Notes: generated from the sequence alone by a model not told the origin. A stretch of DNA of 64,000 nucleotides from an uncultured Prevotellaceae bacterium (GCA_902768105.1 CACXJZ010000004.1:1-64000); one strand, 5' to 3'. Shown: positions 1 through 8,324, counted from the first letter of the stretch. Numbers and translations: made by a program.

Positions 1-81
1 CAGATTGCCGCGCAGCTTGTCGGCCGCACGCCATATCGCATCCTCGAATCCGATGGAGGTAGTATTTTCTTTCTTTGCCAT
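1..81 (-). CDS. HsdM-type N-terminal fragment, cut by window edge
   Basis: The first 27 codons of a minus-strand gene beginning MAKKENTTSIGFEDAIWRAA and running off the left edge. The GFEDAIWRAADKLRGNL part is the opening helix of the HsdM N-terminal domain of type I restriction methyltransferases (family knowledge). Every base of 1-83 recurs at 651-733, where it starts the chimeric gene at 351-731. The copy here may therefore start a real hsdM to the left or another chimera; the window cannot decide. It has a promoter at 193-224. Confidence 0.6.
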   Translation of the reverse strand, partial: MAKKENTTSIGFEDAIWRAADKLRGNL

Positions 82-111
82 ATTTTAGTTTTAAGTTTTT
101 CTTTTTAAAAT

Positions 112-137
112 CCTCGCCATTCTCACGAACAGCGAGG
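112..137 (-). repeat. CCTCGC...GCGAGG hairpin, copy 1
   Basis: Six-base perfect stem (112-117 with 132-137) with TTCGTGAGA in the loop when read on the minus strand. It lies in the 5' leader of the gene starting at 81 and is followed on that strand by A and a short T run, like an attenuator. Same family as 260-285, 736-761 and 895-920. Confidence 0.6.
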
Positions 138-192
138 GAATCTTAACCTTAATTGTTTTTAACTGGATGTTCACTATAGGAGTGAGCGATTG

Positions 193-224
193 CAAAGATA
201 CAAAATTTTCTTTACATTATTCAA
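193..224 (-). promoter_or_regulatory. Promoter of the HsdM-type gene starting at 81
   Basis: Minus-strand -7 box TATCTTTG (193-200) and -33 TTG (222-224), 21 bases apart, fit the Bacteroidetes sigma-ABfr consensus. Transcription would begin near 186 and pass through the hairpin at 112-137 before the ATG at 81. Confidence 0.6.
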
Positions 225-259
225 AAAAACGCGATTATTTTGCGGCTGGCACAAAAAAT

Positions 260-285
260 CCTCGCGGCTCTCACGAACGGCGAGG
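260..285 (-). terminator. CCTCGC...GCGAGG hairpin, copy 2
   Basis: Same stem and TTCGTGAGA loop as 112-137. On the minus strand it is followed by ATTTTTTG, so it looks like a rho-independent terminator upstream of the promoter at 193-224. Confidence 0.45.
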
Positions 286-350
286 GGGGATCAATAACTC
301 AAAATTACAATAATACTATGAAAAAAACTCACATGAGAGTGAGGTATGTG

Positions 351-731
351 TCAAATTGTTACTTTCCAATAGCCTGTCTTGTCACTTCCTTTTCGAGTGA
401 TAATGCCAAGGTCGCGGAACTTCTTCAGTTGTTTCTCCACACCACGCTTAGTCAATCCAATTTGTGCTGCGATGTTTTCAGCAGACAAAGACGGATTGGA
501 GGCTAATAGCAGCAAGACCTTTCTTTCGTTTACACCGAACTTTACACCGAACTTTACACCGAACTCTTTGCCGAACTTTGCATCGAACTCGTCGCTGATG
601 TACTTCAGGAAGATCAGACCCAGCACCACACCTTCGTATTCCGAAGCATTCAGATTGCCGCGCAGCTTGTCGGCCGCACGCCATATCGCATCCTCGAATC
701 CGATGGAGGTAGTATTTTCTTTCTTTGCCAT
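351..731 (-). CDS. Chimeric small protein: HsdM N-terminal fragment, short repeats, winged helix
   Basis: 126 residues. Residues 1 to about 50 (GFEDAIWRAADKL, VVLGLIFLKYISDEF) match the start of HsdM methyltransferases. Residues about 52-67 are a KFG.EFGVKFGVKFGV repeat encoded by 12-bp units. The rest (NERKVLLLLASNPSLSAENI, GLTKRGVEKQLKKF, LGIITRKGSDKTGYWKV) is a winged-helix domain of the kind found at the C-terminus of AlbA_2/Fic-type ATP-binding proteins. No methyltransferase motifs are present, so DNA methylation is not expected; DNA binding is possible. It has its own promoter (828-859) and leader hairpin (736-761). It may be an expressed fusion or recombination debris. Confidence 0.6.
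   Translation of the reverse strand: MAKKENTTSIGFEDAIWRAADKLRGNLNASEYEGVVLGLIFLKYISDEFDAKFGKEFGVKFGVKFGVNERKVLLLLASNPSLSAENIAAQIGLTKRGVEKQLKKFRDLGIITRKGSDKTGYWKVTI
529..588. repeat. Five 12-bp tandem repeats inside the chimeric gene
   Basis: Units start at 529, 541, 553, 565 and 577. The first three are identical (tttacaccgaac); the last two are degenerate. Each unit is four codons, so gain or loss of units changes linker length without shifting the frame. Confidence 0.9.
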
Positions 732-733
732 AT
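651..733. repeat. Second copy of 1-83
   Basis: Base-for-base identical to the first 83 bases of the window. It encodes the start of the chimeric gene at 351-731. How far the identity extends to the left cannot be seen. Confidence 0.9.
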
Positions 734-735
734 TT

Positions 736-761
736 CCTCGCCATTCTCACGAACAGCGAGG
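736..761 (-). repeat. CCTCGC...GCGAGG hairpin, copy 3
   Basis: Identical to copy 1 (112-137) through stem and loop. It sits just upstream of the chimeric gene, in its 5' leader. Confidence 0.6.
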
Positions 762-827
762 GCAACTAAAAAATTTACTAACTTTTAATTATGCTAAGAG
801 ATCACATCTTGTAAGCATGTGATGCTG

Positions 828-859
828 CAAAGATACAAAATTTTCTTTACATTATTCAA
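828..859 (-). promoter_or_regulatory. Promoter of the chimeric gene
   Basis: TATCTTTG (828-835, minus strand) with TTG at 857-859, 21 bases apart. Same promoter as in copy A. Confidence 0.6.
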
Positions 860-894
860 AAAAAAGCGATTATTTTGCGGCTGGCACAAAAAAT

Positions 895-920
895 CCTCGC
901 GGCTCTCACGAACGGCGAGG
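895..920 (-). terminator. CCTCGC...GCGAGG hairpin, copy 4
   Basis: Same as 260-285: six-base stem followed on the minus strand by a T run. Confidence 0.45.
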
Positions 921-951
921 GGGATCAATAACTCAAAATTACAATAATACT

Positions 952-1251
952 ATGAAAAAAACTCACATGAGAGTGAGGTATGTATGTCAGATCGAGTGCA
1001 TCCCCGAGCTGTGCGCACAGGGCGTACCCGTGAAGCTCGACGGTCTGGGAACGTTCTCGCCCTACATCGAGAGCACCAAGGACGGAGCAACTACGCTGGC
1101 CGACGCTCAGGGCGCAAGTCCTGCTGACTTCGTGGCAGGCGTGCACGTACGCTTCATCCCCGACGGCACCGACCTGGACAACATCACCTCGCGTGTGTTC
1201 AAGGAGAAGTGCTCGATGTACTGGGGCGACGTCGTGGAGATCGAGGGCTGA
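952..1251 (+). pseudogene. 5'-truncated HU-family DNA-binding protein
   Basis: The reading frame from 952 gives 99 residues. The first 11 (MKKTHMRVRYV) come from the repeat at 826-983. From about 985 the sequence is the C-terminal half of a Bacteroidetes HU-like protein: VPVKLDGLGTFSPYIES, GVHVRFIPDGTDLDNITSRV. Family members usually carry about 60-70 further residues with the dimerisation helices, which are missing here. A short product could be made, but a functional HU dimer is unlikely. Confidence 0.7.
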
Positions 1252-1263
1252 GGGCAGATATAT

Positions 1264-1284
1264 GATGTAAGATGTATGATGTAT
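1264..1284. repeat. Three 7-bp tandem repeats (gatgtaa/gatgtat)
   Basis: gatgtaa, gatgtat, gatgtat just downstream of the HU remnant. The same unit occurs six times at 3513-3554. Confidence 0.8.
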
Positions 1285-1301
1285 GAAAAGACCCCTCCAA
1301 A

Positions 1302-1329
1302 CCTCCCCTGTTTAGGGGAGGCTTTTTTT
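1302..1329 (+). terminator. Rho-independent terminator after the HU remnant
   Basis: cctcccct-gttt-aggggagg stem (eight pairs, 1302-1321) followed by cttttttt. The block 1292-1321 also resembles the palindromic element found inside tsaD (19518-19614) and a GT2 gene (58805-58845), so the terminator may derive from that repeat. Confidence 0.7.
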
Positions 1330-1480
1330 GACCTTTGGTCGAAGGCACTTTCACTCGACAATAAAAATATTTAGAGCCCCTTGTTAAGGGGCGGCTATAA
1401 TGCAGGGATTAAATTTTTCCCTTTTTATTTTGTATTGTGCTCGTTTATTCGTACTTTGACCTTTGGTCGAAGGCACTTTC
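1327..1480. repeat. Pair of 26-bp direct repeats upstream of thrC
   Basis: The block starting tttgacctttggtcgaag occurs at 1327-1352 and again at 1455-1480. A small hairpin without a T run (gcccctt/aaggggc, 1376-1392) lies between them. No ORF is visible in the gap 1255-1560; it holds these repeats, the terminator and the thrC promoter. Confidence 0.8.
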
Positions 1481-1503
1481 GTTCGAAAAAACTCAAGATT
1501 CTC

Positions 1504-1534
1504 TTGGTTTTTTCCTCACTTATTCGTACCTTTG
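1504..1534 (+). promoter_or_regulatory. thrC promoter
   Basis: TTG (1504-1506), 20 bases, TACCTTTG (1527-1534): a full Bacteroidetes consensus 26 bases before the thrC ATG. A near copy of its core (ttattcgtactttg) lies at 1445-1458 but lacks one base of the -7 box. Confidence 0.7.
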
Positions 1535-1560
1535 TCGGCAGAAAGTGAAAACAGAAGGAA

Positions 1561-2886
1561 ATGAAATACTATAGCACAAACGGAAAGGCCCCTATTGCCG
1601 ACTTGAGCAAGGCCGTGGTGAAAGGACTGGCCGAAGACCGTGGGCTCTACATGCCCGAAAGGATTAAGACCCTGCCCAAAGAGTTCTACGAGAACATGGG
1701 GACGATGACGTTTCAGGATATTGCCTACAACGTGGCGAGCGCCTTCTTCGGCGAAGACGTTGACCTCGACGGACTGCAAGACCTTGTTTATGACACCCTG
1801 CGCTTCGACTGCCCCGTGGTGAAGGTCGAAGACAACATCTATGCCCTGGAGCTGTTTCACGGCCCTACGCTGGCCTTCAAGGATGTGGGTGCACGCTTCA
1901 TGGCACGCCTGCTCAGGTATTTCACTCAGAACACCCAGGGCAATCAGAATAACCTGATCAACGTCCTCGTGGCAACCTCTGGCGATACGGGCTCTGCCGT
2001 AGCCAACGGTTTCCTGGGCGTGGAGGGCATCCACGTCTATGTGCTCTACCCCAAAGGAAAGGTGAGCCACATTCAGGAGAGCCAGTTTACCACGCTGGGA
2101 CGGAACATCACCGCCATCGAGGTGGACGGCGTGTTTGACGACTGCCAGCGACTGGTGAAGAGTGCCTTCATGGACGACGAGCTGAACGCCCACATGCAAC
2201 TGACCTCTGCGAACAGCATCAACGTGGCCCGCTTCCTGCCGCAGGCGTTCTATTACTTTAATGCGGTGGCACGCATTAATAAGCCGTCCGACATCGTGAT
2301 GTGTGTACCCAGTGGAAACTTCGGAAACATCTGCTCGGCACTCTTCGGACACGAGATGGGGCTGCCCGTCAAGCGCTTCATTGCTGCGAACAACGCCAAC
2401 GACGTGTTCTACCAGTACCTCAAGACAGGACAGTACAACCCGAAGGCGAGCGTGCAGACGCTGGCCAACGCGATGGACGTGGGCGACCCGTCGAACTTCG
2501 CACGCATCGTGAACCTATATTCAGAGAACGGCAAGCTGACCGCCGAGGAGACACACCAGCGCATCACCAGCCTGATCAGCGGCTGCACATACAGCGACGA
2601 CCAGATACGCGAAACCATGCGCCAGTGCTATGCCGACACGGGTTACGTGCTCGACCCCCACGGTGCCTGCGGCTACCGTGCGCTGAAGGAGCAGCTGAAG
2701 CCTGGCGAGGTGGGCATCTTCTGCGAGACGGCCCACCCTGCGAAGTTCAAGGAGAAGGTTGACGAGATTCTGGGCACCGACATCGAGATACCCGAGCGCC
2801 TGGCCGCCTTTATGCGTGGTGAGAAGCAGAGCGTGCCGATGAGCAAGGACTTCGACGACTTCAAAAAATATCTGCTGAGTCAGTAA
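1561..2886 (+). CDS. thrC: Threonine synthase
   Basis: 441 residues, full length. A PLP-dependent enzyme that converts O-phospho-L-homoserine to L-threonine, the last step of threonine synthesis in the cytoplasm. The PLP-binding lysine is K107 in HGPTLAFKDVGARF, and the phosphate-binding loop is TSGDTGSAVANGF. The GNFGNICSALFGHEMGLPVK stretch is also typical. It is the first gene after a clear promoter. A thiamine-phosphate-synthase-like gene and prs follow on the same strand; 14 bases separate it from the next start. Confidence 0.97.
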   Translation: MKYYSTNGKAPIADLSKAVVKGLAEDRGLYMPERIKTLPKEFYENMGTMTFQDIAYNVASAFFGEDVDLDGLQDLVYDTLRFDCPVVKVEDNIYALELFHGPTLAFKDVGARFMARLLRYFTQNTQGNQNNLINVLVATSGDTGSAVANGFLGVEGIHVYVLYPKGKVSHIQESQFTTLGRNITAIEVDGVFDDCQRLVKSAFMDDELNAHMQLTSANSINVARFLPQAFYYFNAVARINKPSDIVMCVPSGNFGNICSALFGHEMGLPVKRFIAANNANDVFYQYLKTGQYNPKASVQTLANAMDVGDPSNFARIVNLYSENGKLTAEETHQRITSLISGCTYSDDQIRETMRQCYADTGYVLDPHGACGYRALKEQLKPGEVGIFCETAHPAKFKEKVDEILGTDIEIPERLAAFMRGEKQSVPMSKDFDDFKKYLLSQ

Positions 2887-2900
2887 AAAAGACATTGAGC

Positions 2901-3509
2901 ATGAAACTAATCGTCATGACCAAATCCACGTTCTTCGTGGAGGAAGACAAGATTCTTTCCTCGCTATTTGAGGAAGGCCTTGAGTACCTGCATCTATACA
3001 AGCCCGACTCAGAGCCGATGTATTCCGAGAGGCTGCTGACGCTCCTGTCGGAGGACTACTATAAGAGAATTGTCGTGCATGACCACTTCTACCTGAAAGA
3101 AGAGTACAGGCTACGTGGCATCCACCTGAACGACACCACGACAGAAGTGCCGGCAGGCTACAAGGGAAAGGTGAGCCGCACCTGCCGCAAGCTCGACGAA
3201 CTGAAAGAGACGAAGAAACGCTCGGAATACGTGTTCCTGCAAAGCATCTTTGACAGTCAGACCAACCCGGACGACCGCCAGTCGTTTACCGAGGAGGAGC
3301 TGAAGACGGCTGCCAAGCAGGGCCTGATAGACAAGCACGTATATGCGCTGGGCGGCATGAACATCGACAACATCCGCATGGCGAAGGACCTCGGTTTTGG
3401 CGGTGTGGTCATCTGCGGTGACCTCTGGAACCGCTTTGACATTCACAGCGAGACGGACTTCAAGGAGCTCATCGCTCACTTCGAGAAACTGCGCAAGGCG
3501 GTGGGGTGA
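2901..3509 (+). CDS. Thiamine phosphate synthase-like (ThiE/TenI fold) protein
   Basis: 202 residues. ThiE joins HMP-PP and thiazole phosphate to make thiamine phosphate. Features seen: GIHLND near residue 75, YVFLQSIFDSQT (strand before the diphosphate loop), VYALGGMNIDNIRMAK and GFGGVVICGDLWN near the C-terminus, in the ThiE/TenI order. The usual signature loop (GPxxxTxTK) is replaced by SIFDSQTNPD, so this may be a diverged paralogue rather than the main ThiE. I take the ATG at 2901 over an in-frame TTG two codons upstream. Confidence 0.75.
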   Translation: MKLIVMTKSTFFVEEDKILSSLFEEGLEYLHLYKPDSEPMYSERLLTLLSEDYYKRIVVHDHFYLKEEYRLRGIHLNDTTTEVPAGYKGKVSRTCRKLDELKETKKRSEYVFLQSIFDSQTNPDDRQSFTEEELKTAAKQGLIDKHVYALGGMNIDNIRMAKDLGFGGVVICGDLWNRFDIHSETDFKELIAHFEKLRKAVG

Positions 3510-3512
3510 AGG

Positions 3513-3554
3513 GATGTGTGATGTGTGATGTATGATGTAAGATGTAAGATGTAA
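3513..3554. repeat. Six 7-bp tandem repeats
   Basis: gatgtgt x2, gatgtat x1, gatgtaa x3, head to tail, between the ThiE-like gene and prs. Same repeat family as 1264-1284. It is followed by a doubled 'ggaataac' block close to the prs start. Confidence 0.9.
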
Positions 3555-3602
3555 GAGGGAAGAGGGAATTACGGAATAACGGAATAACGTAACAACAAAG
3601 AT

Positions 3603-4535
3603 ATGGACAATAATTTCATGGTGTTCTCGGGCACAGCCACGAGATACCTCGCAGAGAAAATCTGCCAAAGTCTGGGTTGCCCCTTAGGACAACTGGTCAT
3701 CACCAAATTCTCGGATGGAGAGTTTGCCGTCAGCTACGAAGAGTCCATTCGTGGCCGCGACATCTTCTTGGTTCAGAGCACATTTCCCAACAGCGACAAC
3801 CTGATGGAGCTGCTGCTGATGATTGACGCTGCCAAGCGCGCATCGGCACGTACCATCAACGCCGTCATCCCTTACTTCGGATGGGCACGTCAGGACCGCA
3901 AGGATAAGCCTCGCGTGAGCATCGGTGCCAAACTGGTGGCCGACCTGCTGTCGGCAGCCGGCGTGAACCGCGTCATCACAATGGACCTGCATGCTGACCA
4001 GATACAGGGATTCTTCGATGTTCCCGTGGATCATCTCTACGCGTCGAACGTCATCCTGCCCTACCTGCAGAGTCTCAACCTGCCCGACCTGTGCATTGCA
4101 TCGCCAGACGTGGGCGGCTCAAAGCGTGCCAACACCTACGCCAAGTACCTGGGCTGTCCGCTCGTGCTTTGCAACAAGACGCGTGCACGCGCCAACGTGG
4201 TAGCAACCATGCAGATTATCGGTGACGTGGAAGGCAAGAACGTGGTCATCATCGACGACATGGTAGATACGGCAGGCACCATCACGAAGGCTGCCGACAT
4301 CATGAAAGCCGCCGGCGCCAAGACGGTACGTGCCTGTGCGTCACACTGTGTGATGAGCGGTCCTGCCAGCGAGCGCGTACAGGAGTCTGCTCTGGAGGAG
4401 CTGGTTTTCACCGACTCCATCCCCTACTCTCAGCGCTGTGCGAAGGTGAAGCAGATTTCCGTGGCCGACCTGTTTGCAGAGACCATCCGCCGCGTCATCA
4501 ACAACGAGAGCATCAGCAGCCAATACATTATATAA
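3603..4535 (+). CDS. prs: Ribose-phosphate pyrophosphokinase
   Basis: 310 residues, the usual length. It makes PRPP from ribose 5-phosphate and ATP for nucleotide, His and Trp synthesis. Seen: KFSDGE near residue 35, FGWARQDRK (91-99) in the catalytic flap, MDLHADQIQGFFD metal/ribose-binding segment, and the PRPP loop VVIIDDMVDTAGT (214-226). Cytoplasmic hexameric enzyme by family. The distance to the following lipoprotein gene is 24 bases, so the two may be cotranscribed. Confidence 0.97.
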   Translation: MDNNFMVFSGTATRYLAEKICQSLGCPLGQLVITKFSDGEFAVSYEESIRGRDIFLVQSTFPNSDNLMELLLMIDAAKRASARTINAVIPYFGWARQDRKDKPRVSIGAKLVADLLSAAGVNRVITMDLHADQIQGFFDVPVDHLYASNVILPYLQSLNLPDLCIASPDVGGSKRANTYAKYLGCPLVLCNKTRARANVVATMQIIGDVEGKNVVIIDDMVDTAGTITKAADIMKAAGAKTVRACASHCVMSGPASERVQESALEELVFTDSIPYSQRCAKVKQISVADLFAETIRRVINNESISSQYII

Positions 4536-4559
4536 TGTAATAATGAAAAAACAGCATAT

Positions 4560-5660
4560 ATGAAAATTAGCAAATATCTTTTAAGCAGCGTCATGGGATT
4601 GGCGCTGCTTTCTTCCTGCCAGAACAACAGCTACAGGATTGAGGGTAGCGGTGAGTCGCTCGTTGACGGTGACACGCTGTACTTGACCACAGACCTGACA
4701 GAGCTGACACCTACGGACAGCATCGTCGTCAAGGACGGCAAGTTCGTGATTGAGGGCGAGACAGACTCTACCTTCTTCTGTCTGCTCTACTCTGCCACCA
4801 ACAACCAGCTGGCCATACCGTTCTTCGTGGAACCCGGCACCGTGAAGATGGAACTGCCAGCCAAATTGGAGAACGCCCGTGTGTCAGGTACGCTCTGCAA
4901 CCGTGAGTGGCAGATAGTCAGCGACACCATGGCGCTGATGAGCAAGCAGATGAACCAGCTGGCCGCACAGATGTATGGCGGACAGCTTAACGTGGAGCAG
5001 CAGGCCAAGGCAGAAGCGCAGATTGACCAGTTGAACGAGCGTTTCAGGCAGTTCATCTACAGGACGGGCAAGCGGAACATCAACAATGAGTTCGGCTACT
5101 TCATCGTGACATTCTATGGTCAGGGGATGATAGACCCCAGCCAGTGTAAGGAACTGATTGAACAGATGCCCGACGCGCTGCGCCAGCGCGACATGATCAG
5201 AAAGATGGAAGAAAAGCTCAAGATGATACAGAGCACGAATGAGGGTTCTGCGATTACCGACTTCACGATGGTCGACATAGAAGGCAACAACGTCAGCATA
5301 CTCAGCGAGGTGAAGAAAAACAAGCTGACCGTGCTCGACTTCTGGGCATCGTGGTGCGGCCCGTGTCGCAGGGAGATGCCGAACGTGAAAGCCGTCTATG
5401 AGAAGTACCACGACAAGGGTCTGGGCATCATCGGCATTTCGCTCGACGAGAAGAAGGAAGCATGGGTGCAGGCCGTGAACGAGCTGGGCATCAAGTGGTT
5501 GCAGGTGTCAGACCTGAAAGGCTGGGACAACGCCGCCGCCAGGATGTTCAACATCGAGGCCATACCCCACATGATTGTACTCGACCAACAGGGGCACATC
5601 GTGAAATTCAGCACACATGCCAGCGAGCTGGAAGCGCTCTGTTCAACGAAACTACAATAA
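4560..5660 (+). CDS. Thioredoxin-like lipoprotein (DUF4369 plus redoxin domain)
   Basis: 366 residues. Lipoprotein signal with lipobox LSSC, modified Cys20. Residues about 25-130 look like the DUF4369 beta domain, followed by a helical linker (about 125-225) and a thioredoxin/AhpC-TSA domain with WCGPC at 265-269 and cis-Pro in EAIPHM. It is probably a periplasmic, membrane-anchored disulfide or peroxide redox protein of the ResA/TlpA type common in Bacteroidetes. It is followed by a strong bidirectional terminator. Confidence 0.88.
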   Translation: MKISKYLLSSVMGLALLSSCQNNSYRIEGSGESLVDGDTLYLTTDLTELTPTDSIVVKDGKFVIEGETDSTFFCLLYSATNNQLAIPFFVEPGTVKMELPAKLENARVSGTLCNREWQIVSDTMALMSKQMNQLAAQMYGGQLNVEQQAKAEAQIDQLNERFRQFIYRTGKRNINNEFGYFIVTFYGQGMIDPSQCKELIEQMPDALRQRDMIRKMEEKLKMIQSTNEGSAITDFTMVDIEGNNVSILSEVKKNKLTVLDFWASWCGPCRREMPNVKAVYEKYHDKGLGIIGISLDEKKEAWVQAVNELGIKWLQVSDLKGWDNAAARMFNIEAIPHMIVLDQQGHIVKFSTHASELEALCSTKLQ

Positions 5661-5695
5661 ACAACATCACCCAATAAAACATAACCCAACAAAAA

Positions 5696-5732
5696 AGTGC
5701 CTGAAGCAACAAGCCTCAGGCACTCTTTTTTA
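5696..5732. terminator. Bidirectional terminator
   Basis: agtgcctga/tcaggcact, a nine-base perfect stem, with an A run on the left and ctttttta on the right. It serves the plus-strand thioredoxin gene and the convergent glgP. Confidence 0.85.
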
Positions 5733-5744
5733 TGTGATATTCGC

Positions 5745-8324
5745 TTATACGTTGCAAGCGGGCAGTTCGAGCCACTTCACGTAACAGAAGTCCTGACGGT
5801 GAGGCAGGTTCTTGTTCTTCGGGTACATGCGGACAGCACTCTTGTACTGACCGAACTGACGCGGAGCCAGCTGAGCCTCGAAGGTGTAGTTGTTACCATC
5901 GTGACCAGTCATGGTCAGAGGCTCTACAGAGAATACCTTCTCATTGCCATCCTTGTCAATGAGGATATTCACCTTCTCCAGACCTACGGCATCATCGAGA
6001 CCCTGCTCGTTGATGACATACTTCAGGGTGTACTTCAGACCAGCCTCGGCACCAGCTGCGGGGAAGTCCCACTCGCATGATACCACGTTGATGGCATCCC
6101 AACGCTCCACAACGGCTTCCTTCCACTGAGCAATCTCCTTAGCCAGACGATTGTCGTTCTTAGAGAGCTCCTTGAAGCGCTTAGCCTCTTTCTCGTAGAA
6201 CTTGGTATAGTAGTCGTCGAGCTGACGCTTCATCGTGTAGTGAGGTGCAATCTGAGCGATAGAGTTCTTGACCACCTTGATCCATCCCTTAGAGATGCCG
6301 GTCTTCTTATCCTTGGCGTAATAGAGAGGCACAATCTCGTTCTCCAGCAGGCTATAGATGGTAGCAGCATCGAGCTGGTCCTGATAGCCCTGGTTCTGGT
6401 AGGTGCGCTTCTCGGTGAGTGCCCAACCGGCACCTTCACGATAGCCCTCGAGCCACCAACCGTCCTTGACGGAGAGGTTGACAACACCGTTCATCTCGGC
6501 TTTCTCGCCAGAGGTACCGGAAGCTTCGAGCGGACGTGTCGGCGTGTTCATCCAGATATCAACACCTGAAACAAGACGACGAGCCAGCAGGAAGTCGTAG
6601 TCCTCAAGGAAGATAATCCTACCCTGGAACTGAGGCATCTGAGAAATCTCGAAGATACGCTTAATCAGGCCCTGTCCGGCACCATCAGCGGGGTGAGCCT
6701 TACCTGCGAAGAGGAACATGACGGGGCGCTCAGGATTGTTGACAATCTTGTCGAGGCGCTCAAGGTCGGTGAACAGCAGGTGAGCACGCTTATAGGTAGC
6801 GAAACGGCGGCAGAAGCCGATGACCAGCGAGTTGGGGTTGATGCGCTCTACGAGTTTCACGACACGTGCAGGATCACCCTGGTTCTTCAACCATGTCTCC
6901 TGGAACTGAACGGCAATATACTCGAAGAGTTTGCGCTTCAGTGCCATGCGGGTAGCCCAGATTTCCTCATCGGGACAGTTGTAGATACCGTGCCAGATTT
7001 TCTCATTAGACTGGTCGCCCATGAACTTGGCATCGAAGTACTTAGAATATACCTTCAGCCACTCGGCAGCAACCCATGTGGGGAAGTGAACACCATTGGT
7101 GACGTAACCCACGTGGTTCTCCTCAGGATAGTAGCCGTTCCAGATGGGAGCAAACATCTTCTGCGATACCCAGCCGTGCAGCATAGACACACCATTCACC
7201 TCCTGGCAGGTGTTACAAGCGAAGGTGGACATACAGAACTTCTCACCATGATCGTCAGGATTGATACGACCCATGCCGATGAACTCGTCCCAGGTGATAC
7301 CCAGTTTAGCGGGATAAGCACCCATGTACTTACCGAAGAGACCCTCCTCAAAGTAGTCGTGACCGGCAGGTACGGGAGTATGAACAGTGTAGAGCGAAGA
7401 AGCACGTACCAGCTCCATGGCTTGGTTGAACGTCAGTCCGTCCTCGATGTAGTCGCACAGACGCTGCAGGTTGCAAAGAGCAGCGTGACCCTCGTTGCAG
7501 TGATAGATATCCTTCTTGATGCCAAGCTTCTTCAGCAGCAGCATACCACCAATACCAAGCAGAATCTCCTGCTTCAGACGGTTCTCCCAGTCACCGCCAT
7601 AGAGCGAGTGCGTGATGGGCTTGTCGAAGTCAGAGTTCATCTCGTTGTCGGTATCAAGCAGATAGAGCTTCACACGACCCACATTGACACGCCATACGTA
7701 AGCATGAACCTGATAGTTAGTATAAGGAACGTCGATGACCAGGGGATTTCCCTCGCTGTCGAGCTGACGCTCGATGGGCAGTGAACCGAAGTTCTGGCTC
7801 TCGTAGTTGGCAATCTGCTGTCCATCCATAGAAAGACTCTGCGTGAAATAGCCAAAACGATAGAGGAAGCCAACGGCACACATATCTACGTTAGAGTCAG
7901 AAGCCTCCTTCACATAGTCGCCAGCCAGCATACCCAGACCGCCTGAATAGATCTTCAGTGCAGAGTGAATACCGTACTCCATACAGAAATAAGCCACTGA
8001 GGGACGTGTGCTGTCGGGCTTCACGTCCATGTATTTGCGGAAGAGGGCGTAAACGTCCTTCACACGCTTCATGAGTGCCTTATCCTTCAAGATTTCCTCC
8101 TTACGCTCATAGCTCAGACGCTCAAGCAGCATTACGGGGTTGTGCTTCACATCATGATAAAGCTCAGGGTCAAGGTCGCGGAACAAGTCGCGAGCCTCGA
8201 AGTTCCACACCCACCACATGTTGTGGGCAATCTCATCCAAACACTTCAGTCCCTCAGGAAGTGTAGCCTTAACGGTCAGAATTTTCCACGAGGGGGCATT
8301 TGCATAATCAGCTTTAATTTTCAT
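5745..8324 (-). CDS. glgP: Alpha-glucan phosphorylase
   Basis: 859 residues. It releases glucose 1-phosphate from the non-reducing ends of glycogen or maltodextrin. It belongs to the shorter phosphorylase branch found in Bacteroidetes and archaea. Seen: [10 protein letters not shown] near the N-terminus, [20 protein letters not shown], and the PLP-lysine region [14 protein letters not shown]. Located 20 bases downstream of the glycogen synthase gene on the same strand, so the two form an operon for making and breaking glycogen. Confidence 0.95.
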   Translation of the reverse strand: MKIKADYANAPSWKILTVKATLPEGLKCLDEIAHNMWWVWNFEARDLFRDLDPELYHDVKHNPVMLLERLSYERKEEILKDKALMKRVKDVYALFRKYMDVKPDSTRPSVAYFCMEYGIHSALKIYSGGLGMLAGDYVKEASDSNVDMCAVGFLYRFGYFTQSLSMDGQQIANYESQNFGSLPIERQLDSEGNPLVIDVPYTNYQVHAYVWRVNVGRVKLYLLDTDNEMNSDFDKPITHSLYGGDWENRLKQEILLGIGGMLLLKKLGIKKDIYHCNEGHAALCNLQRLCDYIEDGLTFNQAMELVRASSLYTVHTPVPAGHDYFEEGLFGKYMGAYPAKLGITWDEFIGMGRINPDDHGEKFCMSTFACNTCQEVNGVSMLHGWVSQKMFAPIWNGYYPEENHVGYVTNGVHFPTWVAAEWLKVYSKYFDAKFMGDQSNEKIWHGIYNCPDEEIWATRMALKRKLFEYIAVQFQETWLKNQGDPARVVKLVERINPNSLVIGFCRRFATYKRAHLLFTDLERLDKIVNNPERPVMFLFAGKAHPADGAGQGLIKRIFEISQMPQFQGRIIFLEDYDFLLARRLVSGVDIWMNTPTRPLEASGTSGEKAEMNGVVNLSVKDGWWLEGYREGAGWALTEKRTYQNQGYQDQLDAATIYSLLENEIVPLYYAKDKKTGISKGWIKVVKNSIAQIAPHYTMKRQLDDYYTKFYEKEAKRFKELSKNDNRLAKEIAQWKEAVVERWDAINVVSCEWDFPAAGAEAGLKYTLKYVINEQGLDDAVGLEKVNILIDKDGNEKVFSVEPLTMTGHDGNNYTFEAQLAPRQFGQYKSAVRMYPKNKNLPHRQDFCYVKWLELPACNV

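Larger units (their letters stand above)
191..349. repeat. Direct repeat, copy A (159 bp)
   Basis: Nearly identical to 826-983. I see only a one-base difference in a G run (six versus five) and small differences next to an A run. It contains a minus-strand promoter, the hairpin at 260-285 and a short CTCAC/GTGAG hairpin. The sequence after it (tcaaattgtt) is unrelated to what follows copy B, so the repeat has sharp borders. Confidence 0.85.
826..983. repeat. Direct repeat, copy B (158 bp)
   Basis: Matches 191-349. Its right end runs directly into the interior of an HU-family gene, which has lost its own 5' end. Confidence 0.85.

Noticed and set aside
240..506. Plus-strand frame of 88 residues through the left repeat
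   Set aside because: Runs over a terminator-like hairpin and antisense to the chimeric gene; no recognisable domain or signal.
529..588. Possible CRISPR or VNTR array
   Set aside because: Head-to-tail 12-bp units without spacers and inside a coding frame; a coding microsatellite, not CRISPR.
1..731. A working type I restriction-modification system
   Set aside because: Only N-terminal HsdM fragments are present; no catalytic methyltransferase motif, hsdS or hsdR in the window.
2895..2900. TTG start for the ThiE-like protein
   Set aside because: The ATG two codons later is the more likely start and matches the family N-terminus (MKLIVMTK).
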